From Candidatus Vogelbacteria bacterium (GTDB lineage: Bacteria > Patescibacteriota > Minisyncoccia > Phycocordibacterales > XYD1-FULL-46-19), in the NCBI GenBank assembly GCA_011049365.1, contig DSBD01000013.1:1-5234 (forward strand): a stretch of 5,234 nt of DNA, written 5' to 3'. Below, one piece after another: positions 1 through 5,120 of this stretch. How positions within the stretch are numbered: position 1 is the first letter of the stretch; every line of letters begins with the position of its first letter. Under the pieces are notes generated by a model. That model was not told where the DNA came from, ran no database searches, and saw nothing but the letters and a program-made list of their open reading frames with translations. The position numbers were made by a program, and so were the translations under genes.

Positions 1-770
<770 letters not shown>

Positions 771-795
771 AAATTTCTAAACAATAAATCTTACT

Positions 796-833
796 CAGAA
801 CAAAAAGACCCCTTCCAGTTGTCGAGGTCTTTT
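796..833 (-). terminator. Intrinsic terminator of ssrA
   Basis: On the minus strand, just past the tmRNA 3' end, the arms AAAAGACCTC (833-824) and GGGGTCTTTT (812-803) form a 10-bp stem with one G-U pair and an 11-nt loop. The 3' arm runs into TTTTTGTT. Position and U-tract fit a rho-independent terminator closing the smpB-ssrA unit, separating it from the ftsH promoter about 30 nt further on. Confidence 0.8.
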
Positions 834-1029
834 GTTTATCGGTGTGGAGATGGCGGGAATCGAACCCGCGTCCGGAAGAAGGCTTCAAGCACTTCTACAT
901 ATTTAGCTCATTTATTTTTTAAGCTAAAAGTTAAAAAATGAGCAAAATCACTTTCAGCTGAGCTCAAAAAAGTCAAAAGCGCCACTTGAGCAGATGAACG
1001 CTTTTCATCCCGGATAACTATTACACCCG

Positions 1030-1053
1030 CTATCTATCTTCCGAGATAGATAG
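1030..1053 (-). repeat. Perfect 10-bp hairpin inside tmRNA
   Basis: CTATCTATCT, a 4-nt loop (CGGA on the RNA strand), then AGATAGATAG. The stem is perfect and lies between the tag stop codon and the later pseudoknots. It could be part of pseudoknot 2 or a lineage-specific helix in the pseudoknot ring. The simple CTAT repeat in the arms suggests recent growth of the helix. Confidence 0.75.
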
Positions 1054-1068
1054 ACGCAGACGCCGGCT

Positions 1069-1137
1069 TTAAGCTAATGCGTAAGCCGGAGCAAAAAACG
1101 GAGAAACTACGCTTTCTGCTTCGCCAGTATTGTTGGC
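1069..1137 (-). other. tmRNA tag-peptide reading frame (22 codons plus stop)
   Basis: The resume codon is most likely GCC at 1137-1135, preceded by ACAACT. The tag reads ANNTGEAESVVS followed by PFFAPAYALA and stops at TAA (1071-1069). The hydrophobic AYALA end resembles the usual YALAA degron, but with a single final Ala. The stop codon and last residues lie in the loop of a stem formed by CCGGCTT and AAGCCGG, as expected for helix 5. The ANN start resembles cyanobacterial-type tags (known family pattern). The frame and stop are directly visible; the exact resume codon is inferred. The tag is longer than the common 8-15 residues. Confidence 0.8.
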
Positions 1138-1232
1138 AGTTGTGTTTTTGTCGAAGTTTAACGAGCTGTCGACTTCCTCGATATGCATACTTGAAAACAA
1201 ATTCTCCCATCAAAGCCAAACATCCCCAAAAT

Positions 1233-1679
1233 TTAAGTAATTTTCAAAGTTCTTTCCATGCTTCTCTTGTCCATTTTTTTCTTTATATCCTGCCTTTTAT
1301 CATATTTCTTCTTACCACGGGCTACTGCTATATCTATCTTTATTAACTTCCCCTTATTATACAACCCTAATGGGATTATTGTCAATCCCTTAACATTTTC
1401 CTTTTCTGCTAGATAACTAATCTCTTTTTTACTTAACAATAAACGTCTCGGACGCTCTTCTTCATAAGCAGAAGATAGATTATTGGGTTGGTAAAGAGAA
1501 ATATGAGCACCAACTAGGAAAGCTTCACCGCCTCTTATTACCACCCTAGAACCCTTTAAAGAACCCTGACCAGATTTAATCGCTTTTACTTCTCCGCCTT
1601 TTAATTCTAAGCCAGCGGTAAATTTTTCCAAGATTTCATAATCAAAACCAACTTTGTCGTTTTTTACATAAAAAGTCAT
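1233..1679 (-). CDS. smpB: SmpB, tmRNA-binding protein
   Basis: Binds the tRNA-like domain of tmRNA, takes the place of the missing anticodon arm in the decoding centre, and is essential for trans-translation. The 148-residue product fits the family's usual 145-160. Seen: the opening KNDKVGFDYEILEKF and then AGLELKGGEVKAIKSGQGSLKGS (about 22-44), matching the OB-fold start. Next come HISLYQPNN (59-67), RPRRLLLSKKEI (76-87), KGLTIIPLGLY (97-107) and the C-terminal tail signature RGKKKYDKR (121-129), which inserts into the mRNA channel. The open frame extends upstream to 1874, but that part is repeat sequence and no homologue needs it. The ATG at 1679 gives the correct N-terminus, with only a weak AAGAA upstream. 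It lies 5 nt before tmRNA in the same direction, so the two partners are very likely co-transcribed. Confidence 0.96.
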   Translation of the reverse strand: MTFYVKNDKVGFDYEILEKFTAGLELKGGEVKAIKSGQGSLKGSRVVIRGGEAFLVGAHISLYQPNNLSSAYEEERPRRLLLSKKEISYLAEKENVKGLTIIPLGLYNKGKLIKIDIAVARGKKKYDKRQDIKKKMDKRSMERTLKIT

Positions 1680-1701
1680 ATTTCTTAATTCTAACAGAAG
1701 T

Positions 1702-1730
1702 TTGACTTTTTGGGCAATTCGCGATAGTAT
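1702..1730 (+). promoter_or_regulatory. Candidate promoter for the infC operon, overlapping the divergent one
   Basis: TTGACT (1702-1707) and TAGTAT (1725-1730) with a 17-nt spacer face infC. TATACT at 1728-1733 matches the -10 consensus better but would need a 20-nt spacer. This is the only recognisable -35-like box upstream of infC. It would give a leader of about 330 nt containing all the hairpins between 1738 and 2064. The -10 match is weak, so this is tentative. Confidence 0.35.
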
Positions 1731-1754
1731 ACTAAAGCCGATTGAGATTTTAAA
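1726..1754 (-). promoter_or_regulatory. Candidate smpB-ssrA promoter
   Basis: On the minus strand TATACT (1731-1726, 5/6 match to the -10 consensus) is preceded at 17 nt by TTTAAA (1754-1749, 4/6 match to TTGACA). It would start transcription near 1719, about 40 nt before the smpB ATG. The -10 box lies in the 10-bp palindrome TAGTATACTA (1725-1734), so it reads similarly on both strands. Confidence 0.45.
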
Positions 1755-1763
1755 AATCGGTTT

Positions 1764-1839
1764 ATTAGCGACGTAGAGCGAACAAAATACAAAAACAAAG
1801 TTTTTGTATTTTTGAGCCGAGGAGCTAAGGAAAGGTTTT
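1764..1839. repeat. 76-bp tandem repeat, copy 1, with internal palindrome
   Basis: First of two identical 76-bp units. Inside, TTAGC (1765-1769) and GCTAA (1824-1828) mark the outer ends of a 64-nt imperfect palindrome. Its centre is a perfect 13-bp stem, AAAATACAAAAAC (1784-1796) with its complement at 1800-1812 and a 3-nt loop. The left flank carries GACGTAGAGCGAAC and the right GAGCCGAGGAGC. A further inverted repeat, CCGATT/AATCGG (1738-1743 and 1755-1760), lies just before it. No protein coding is credible here. Confidence 0.95.
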
Positions 1840-1915
1840 ATTAGCGACGTAGAGCGAACAAAATACAAAAACAAAGTTTTTGTATTTTTGAGCCGAGGAG
1901 CTAAGGAAAGGTTTT
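1840..1915. repeat. 76-bp tandem repeat, copy 2, identical to copy 1
   Basis: Base-for-base identical to 1764-1839 and directly adjacent to it, with its 13-bp stem at 1860-1872 and 1876-1888. The perfect identity, next to a strongly diverged third copy, points to a recent duplication of one unit. Confidence 0.95.
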
Positions 1916-1981
1916 ATTAGCGACGTAGAGTGAGCGAAATGAAAATGTAAAAACATTTTCATTTCCGAACCGAGAAGCTAA
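1916..1981. repeat. Diverged third copy of the palindromic unit with a different, fully paired stem
   Basis: It begins like the other two units (ATTAGCGACGTAGAG) and ends in GAAGCTAA, giving a 65-nt palindrome (1917-1981). The central arms are GAAATGAAAATGT (1936-1948) and ACATTTTCATTTC (1953-1965) with a 4-nt loop. Compared with copies 1 and 2, six of the 13 stem positions differ, yet every pair is still Watson-Crick, so the changes are matched on both arms. Confidence 0.9.
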
Positions 1982-1995
1982 TATAGGTGTAATAC

Positions 1996-2014
1996 CGCGT
2001 GGCTCTGCCACGCG
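1996..2014. repeat. GC-rich perfect 8-bp hairpin in the infC leader
   Basis: CGCGTGGC, loop TCT, GCCACGCG: a stable perfect stem in an otherwise AT-rich region. No U-tract follows, so it is not an intrinsic terminator on the plus strand. It is followed by a weaker palindrome, GAAC-(11 nt)-GTTC (2018-2036), whose loop includes the sequence GAGCGAAGCGAG. Confidence 0.85.
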
Positions 2015-2046
2015 CAAGAACGAGCGAAGCGAGTTCATATTATTAT

Positions 2047-2074
2047 CTTGGGGCTTGCCCCGAGGGCATATATT
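2047..2074 (+). promoter_or_regulatory. infC ribosome-binding site inside a hairpin, with AUU start codon
   Basis: GAGGG (2062-2066) lies 5 nt before ATT (2072-2074). The hairpin CTTGGGGC (2047-2054), loop TT, GCCCCGAG (2057-2064) pairs the GAG of this Shine-Dalgarno site with CTT, allowing one G-U pair. Ribosome access could therefore be controlled by folding. The pairing is visible in the sequence; the regulatory role is inferred. Confidence 0.55.
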
Positions 2075-2590
2075 AAATTATGTAGTTTGAAAGAAGTTAG
2101 AATAAACAATCAAATATCATCTCCTAAATTAAGGGTAATTTCATCCGATGGAGATAATTTTGGCATTCTAACTAGGGAAGAAGCTCTTAGAAAAGCAGAA
2201 GAAAAAGACCTGGATTTAATAGAAATATCACCCCAGACAAATCCACCAGTAGCTAAGATAATGGATTATGGTCAATGGCTTTATATCAAAAAGAGAAAAG
2301 CTAAACAATCTCGTCAATCAAAATCCACAGAAACTAAATCTATTCAAATTAAGATTGGTACTGGTGATAATGATTTAATGATGAAAGCTCGCCAAGTGAC
2401 TAAATTTTTAAACGAGGGCCATCGAGTCAAAATTGAGCTTTATTTGCGAGGTCGGTCAAAATATTTCGAAAAAGAGTTTCTAAATGAAAGATTGGAAAGA
2501 TTTTTGAATTTTGTCTCAATGGATTTCAAAATAGCTTCTCCAATAAAAAACAGTCCTAAAGGATTAATGATGATTATTGAGAAAAAATAA
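2072..2590 (+). CDS. infC: Translation initiation factor IF-3
   Basis: IF3 binds the 30S subunit, keeps it apart from 50S and checks start codon and initiator tRNA. The 172-residue product matches the family (about 170-180). Seen: N-domain opening VRINNQISSPKLRVI (9-23), DLIEISPQTNPPVAKIMDYGQWLY (48-71), a basic Lys/Arg linker (about 72-88), and the C-domain with IQIKIGTGDNDLMMKARQ (91-108), FLNEGHRVKIELYLRGR (112-128) and the PKGLMMII end. The start is not certain: no in-frame ATG exists upstream of the conserved region. ATT at 2072 is the only candidate with a good Shine-Dalgarno site (GAGGG). TTG at 2048 or 2087 lacks one, and TTG at 2048 lies in the hairpin. infC in E. coli and many bacteria starts with AUU so that IF3 can repress its own synthesis; that mechanism is known and its use here is inferred. 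First gene of infC-rpmI-rplT. Confidence 0.95.
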   Translation: MKLCSLKEVRINNQISSPKLRVISSDGDNFGILTREEALRKAEEKDLDLIEISPQTNPPVAKIMDYGQWLYIKKRKAKQSRQSKSTETKSIQIKIGTGDNDLMMKARQVTKFLNEGHRVKIELYLRGRSKYFEKEFLNERLERFLNFVSMDFKIASPIKNSPKGLMMIIEKK

Positions 2591-2592
2591 AT

Positions 2593-2790
2593 ATGAAAAC
2601 TAATAATTCATTCATTAAAAGATTAAAACTTACCCGAACAGGTAAGGTTTTAGCTCGCAAAAAAGGTCAGAATCATTTCAATGCTAAAGAATCAGGAGAA
2701 AAAAGCCAAAAAAAGAAGAGATTATCTTCTTTTGCCATCACTGCCAAATCAGCAGCTCGCTTCCTACCTGGTTTTAAGATTAATAAATAA
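2593..2790 (+). CDS. rpmI: 50S ribosomal protein L35
   Basis: Small basic protein of the large subunit. 65 residues, the usual size. It begins MKTNNSFIKRLKLTRTGKVLARKKGQNHFN, corresponding to the family's MKTHxGAAKRFKxTGxGKxxRxxxxxxH pattern but lacking the leading MPK and with a more divergent first third. The later basic stretch KKKRL, then AKSAARFLPGF, fits the C-terminal helix. Starts 2 nt after the infC stop; the only Shine-Dalgarno-like element is GAG 11 nt upstream, inside infC, so translation is probably coupled to infC. Position between infC and rplT makes the assignment secure. Confidence 0.95.
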   Translation: MKTNNSFIKRLKLTRTGKVLARKKGQNHFNAKESGEKSQKKKRLSSFAITAKSAARFLPGFKINK

Positions 2791-2792
2791 TT

Positions 2793-3137
2793 ATGCCTAG
2801 AGTAAAAAGAGGAGTTACTTCCAACAAAACCAGAAGAAATATTTTAAAAAGAGTTAAGGGTTTTCGTTTTGGCCGAAGTAAGAAAGAAAAACAAGCTAAT
2901 GAAGCCTTGGTCCATGCCGGCCGTTATGCTTACAATCACCGTAAAAAGAAAAAAGGTGATTTTCGCCGACTGTGGAATATAAAGATAGGAGCCGGTGTTA
3001 AAAATTTCGGTCTATCTTATAGTACCTTTATTTCCAAGCTCAAAAAAAATAAAGTAGAATTAGATAGAAAAGTATTAGCTGAAATGGCTGAACACCATCC
3101 TGAAACTTTCGCTAAAATAGTTGAAGAAGTTAAATAA
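2793..3137 (+). CDS. rplT: 50S ribosomal protein L20
   Basis: Binds 23S rRNA early in 50S assembly. 114 residues, close to the usual 115-120. Seen: start MPRVKRGVTSNKTRRNILKRVKGF, basic N-terminal extension to about residue 35, ANEALVHAGRYAYNHRKKKKGDFRRLWNIKIGAG (36-69), GLSYSTFISKLKKNKVELDRKVLAEMA (74-100) and the family's typical end. Starts 2 nt after rpmI with no clear Shine-Dalgarno site, consistent with translational coupling. In E. coli and B. subtilis L20 represses this operon by binding a leader mRNA structure that mimics its rRNA site. No such site could be identified by eye here, although the leader is long and structured. Confidence 0.97.
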   Translation: MPRVKRGVTSNKTRRNILKRVKGFRFGRSKKEKQANEALVHAGRYAYNHRKKKKGDFRRLWNIKIGAGVKNFGLSYSTFISKLKKNKVELDRKVLAEMAEHHPETFAKIVEEVK

Positions 3138-3175
3138 CTTTGAATTGCGTAGCGAGTAGTTTTGTAATTCAAAGT
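3137..3175. terminator. Palindrome between convergent rplT and the beta-CASP gene, possible two-way terminator
   Basis: ACTTTGAATT (3137-3146) and AATTCAAAGT (3166-3175) form a perfect 10-bp stem that starts on the last base of the rplT stop codon, with a 19-nt loop containing GCGTAGCGAGTAG. It fills the 45-nt gap between two convergent genes, where a bidirectional terminator would be expected. Neither side has a proper U-tract, so the function is uncertain. The loop sequence resembles the GTAGAGCGA and GAGCGAAGCGAG stretches upstream of infC. Confidence 0.5.
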
Positions 3176-3182
3176 AAATAGT

Positions 3183-4565
3183 TTAAAAGTCTATCTCCCG
3201 TGAATCACCATCATTAGGTGAAGATGCTTTTATTGCCCATTCATCTTTTAATCGTTGAACCAAAGCAAGACTTGATTTTGGTTCCCCCATTACAACAAAA
3301 GTCTCTTCTAAAGTATCGGCCGTCTGACCGGCATATTCTGATAAAGCAGTGGAATCCATATGAGCCGAATAGGCCGATAAATTCTCAATCCTAGATCTAA
3401 CTCTTATTCTCTCTCCCATTATAGTAACTTCTTTAGCGCCTTCAGAAAGTAGTCGCCCCAAACTACCGGCCGCTTGGTAACCGGCAATCAATAATGTATT
3501 GTTTTTTTGTGGTAAATACCTTTTCTCATGATGAAGTATTCTGCCACCATTACTCATCCCCGAACCGGCAATAATTATTTTTCGGCCCAATCTCTGAGCG
3601 ATTTCTTTTGATTCCTCAGTAGTTCTCGTCTGTTGAAGTTGGGGAAAATGAAAAATACCATCCCCATTATTTATTATATATTTAACCTCCTTATTGAAAT
3701 ATCTTTCATAACGGCGATAAATGTCGGTAATGCTAATCGCCAAAGGTGAATCCAAAAAAACCGGCACCAGTGGTATTTTAGAGGCCTCCATTAGATTTTC
3801 AACTTCAAATAAAATTTCTTGTGTTCTCTCTATGGAAAAAGCCGGAATCATTAAAACTCCGCCAGCCTGCATAGTAGAAAGAATGATATCTTTTAAGTGT
3901 TGGCGCCTAGAATCTTTGTTTTCATGTTCACGGTCACCATAAACGCTTTCCATTAATAAATAATTAACATCTGATATTTTCTCAGCTGGTTTTAAAAGAG
4001 GCGCTGGAGAATTACCTAAATCACCGCTAAAAATGGTTTTTTTACCACCGGAAGTAAATTCCACCATAGCTGAACCCAAAATATGTCCAGCATCCAAAAA
4101 CTGAACAGAAAAACGACCAATTTTAATTGACTGGTGATAATCCATTCCCTGCCATAATTCCATTGTCTTAACAATATCCTCTTCCCTGTAGAAAATAGCA
4201 TGCTTATCTTTTTTGGCTTCTTTTTCCATAACCCCCAAACTATCTCGTAGAGATAACTCGGCTATTTCTTTAGTGGGATAAGTTGAGTATATTTTACCCC
4301 TGAAGCCATCTCTAACTAATTTAGGTATTCTACCAATATGATCCAAATGAGCATGAGTGACAAAAAGAGCTTCTATTTCTTGAGGATTATAGTTAAAAGG
4401 TTCACGGTTAGAATTTTCAACTATTTTATTTCCTTGATGCAAACCACAATCAACTAGAATTTTAAGATTATCCGCTTCTAAACCAGAACTCAAATCTTCC
4501 AACATAAAATTGGAACCAGTCACTCCATTAGCGCCACCATAAAATGTTATTCTTGATTTATTCAT
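3183..4565 (-). CDS. Beta-CASP metallo-beta-lactamase RNA nuclease (COG1236, CPSF73-like)
   Basis: Likely a zinc-dependent RNA endo- or exonuclease of the cytoplasm. The 460-residue length is typical of COG1236 enzymes. Seen: MBL motif 2 THAHLDHIG with His71, His73, Asp75, His76; motif 3 DAGHILGSA with His161; and motif 4 FSGDLG with Asp182. The beta-CASP part has motif A MESVYGDREH (Glu206), PAFSIERTQE (241-250), FLDSPLAI (270-277), motif B GSGMSNGGRILHH (334-346) and motif C SAYSAHMD, with His402 before a short C-terminal tail. All metal ligands are present, so it should be active. The GMSNGGR block and intact ligands separate it from hydrolytic MBL relatives. It lacks the long C-terminal region of RNase J. 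It starts 2 nt after the membrane-protein gene with no Shine-Dalgarno site, so it is probably co-transcribed and translationally coupled. Exact RNA substrate cannot be told. Confidence 0.92.
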   Translation of the reverse strand: MNKSRITFYGGANGVTGSNFMLEDLSSGLEADNLKILVDCGLHQGNKIVENSNREPFNYNPQEIEALFVTHAHLDHIGRIPKLVRDGFRGKIYSTYPTKEIAELSLRDSLGVMEKEAKKDKHAIFYREEDIVKTMELWQGMDYHQSIKIGRFSVQFLDAGHILGSAMVEFTSGGKKTIFSGDLGNSPAPLLKPAEKISDVNYLLMESVYGDREHENKDSRRQHLKDIILSTMQAGGVLMIPAFSIERTQEILFEVENLMEASKIPLVPVFLDSPLAISITDIYRRYERYFNKEVKYIINNGDGIFHFPQLQQTRTTEESKEIAQRLGRKIIIAGSGMSNGGRILHHEKRYLPQKNNTLLIAGYQAAGSLGRLLSEGAKEVTIMGERIRVRSRIENLSAYSAHMDSTALSEYAGQTADTLEETFVVMGEPKSSLALVQRLKDEWAIKASSPNDGDSREIDF

Positions 4566-4567
4566 TT

Positions 4568-5065
4568 TTAAAATAATTTTATACTTTTCAGACTGAAAAA
4601 CAAGTTTTTCTTCCGATTAAGAAAATAAAAAGCTGTCAAAAGACCTCCTAAAAAGTCAAACAATAAATCACTTAAAGTATCTCTCCAGCCTAAACTTAAA
4701 ATATCCGGACTGCGAAAACCAAACTGAGCTGCTAAAAATTGGTCAAAACTAATTTCGAAAATTTCCCAAATACCACCAATAGCTAAAGAAATAAATATAG
4801 CCCAAAGAAAAACACTTTTAATTGAAAAATAATATTTATTGGACCCATAGAGAAAATAGAGAAAAATTAAAGTTATCCAAAAACCGCCCAAAAGATGCAT
4901 TAATAAATCAAACCACCAAATTCGCCAATACCATAAATGAATGAAAGCTAGAGAATTTAAAGTAAATATAAGTCGAAATAAAATAAAGAAAAAAAGAAGA
5001 GGCGAATAACTTATGAAATCTTTTAAACCAGATCTAAAAAAAGCCGGTAGAGACAATGAAGACAT
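4568..5065 (-). CDS. Four-segment membrane protein, YjdF/DUF2238-like
   Basis: Function unknown. The 165-residue product has four predicted membrane segments at about 21-45, 50-73, 83-103 and 131-150. Notable conserved-looking polar residues lie in or next to the membrane: FDLLMHLLGG (52-61), GGIWEIFE (97-104) and DTLSDLLFDFLGG (129-141). The order D..H..GG, WEIFE, D...D..FD.LGG resembles the YjdF/DUF2238 group of inner-membrane proteins (recalled pattern, not searched). No signal peptide cleavage site is seen. The ATG at 5065 lies 6 nt after a TAAAAT box, so the mRNA is probably leaderless. It precedes the beta-CASP nuclease by 2 nt; a functional link is not obvious. A VanZ-like or other small polytopic family is the alternative. 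Confidence 0.85.
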   Translation of the reverse strand: MSSLSLPAFFRSGLKDFISYSPLLFFFILFRLIFTLNSLAFIHLWYWRIWWFDLLMHLLGGFWITLIFLYFLYGSNKYYFSIKSVFLWAIFISLAIGGIWEIFEISFDQFLAAQFGFRSPDILSLGWRDTLSDLLFDFLGGLLTAFYFLNRKKNLFFSLKSIKLF

Positions 5066-5071
5066 AAAAAT

Positions 5072-5099
5072 ATTTTACTTTTTATTAATAAAAAGACAA
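5072..5099 (-). promoter_or_regulatory. Candidate promoter of the membrane-protein/nuclease operon
   Basis: On the minus strand TAAAAT (5077-5072, 5/6 match to TATAAT) is preceded at 16 nt by TTGTCT (5099-5094, 4/6 match to TTGACA), which overlaps the U-tract side of the upstream terminator. Six nucleotides (ATTTTT) lie between the -10 box and the ATG at 5065, the same spacing as ftsH. The spacer holds a perfect 18-nt palindrome at 5078-5095. Confidence 0.45.
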
Positions 5100-5120
5100 A
5101 CGCCGTCATAAACGGCGTCT
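5090..5120 (-). terminator. Intrinsic terminator of the right-edge transcript
   Basis: On the minus strand ACGCCG (5105... read from 5118) pairs with CGGCGT (ending at 5100) around a 7-nt loop, with a further AGAC/GTCT pairing across a 2-nt bulge. TTTTT (5094-5090) follows directly. The polarity of the U-tract shows that it ends RNA entering from the right edge, not RNA from the left. Confidence 0.75.

Larger units (their letters stand above)
845..1227 (-). ncRNA. ssrA: tmRNA (transfer-messenger RNA), one-piece form
   Basis: Rescues ribosomes stalled on broken mRNA: it enters the A site as an alanyl-tRNA mimic with SmpB, then supplies a short ORF that tags the nascent peptide for degradation. 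Seen: 5' end GGGGATG (1227-1221) pairs with 3' CATCTCC (852-846), with one G-U pair, as the 7-bp acceptor stem. The T arm is GCGGG-TTCGATT-CCCGC (869-853), preceded by GGAC as in E. coli tmRNA. Long helix H2 is formed by TTCAAG (1195-1190) with CTTGAA (889-884) and TGCATAT (1187-1181) with ATATGTA (902-896). A CGAG/CTCG pairing before the tag fits pseudoknot 1. Discriminator A is at 845. The genome then reads CAC, not CCA, so the CCA tail must be added by nucleotidyltransferase. At about 383 nt it is of usual size and is not the permuted two-piece form. It starts 5 nt after the smpB stop, so it is probably processed from a joint transcript. Confidence 0.95.

Noticed and set aside
1034..1219. 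Minus-strand frame of 61 codons
   Set aside because: It lies entirely within tmRNA and runs in a different frame from the tag.
1077..1346. Plus-strand frame of 89 codons
   Set aside because: It is antisense to tmRNA and the end of smpB, with no recognisable protein features.
1680..1874. Upstream extension of the smpB frame by 65 residues
   Set aside because: It is translated from the repeat region with a non-ATG-like start context; SmpB homologues begin at the equivalent of the ATG at 1679.
1764..1915. Short frames through each 76-bp unit (26 codons after an SD-like AAGGAAAGG)
   Set aside because: They have only an ATT start, mainly read through a perfect palindrome, and are not preserved in copy 3.
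1764..1981. CRISPR array
   Set aside because: The units are directly adjacent with no unique spacers, only three copies exist, and each is a long palindrome; no cas gene is present.
1996..2014. Intrinsic terminator or attenuator before infC
   Set aside because: The strong hairpin is not followed by a U-tract on either strand.
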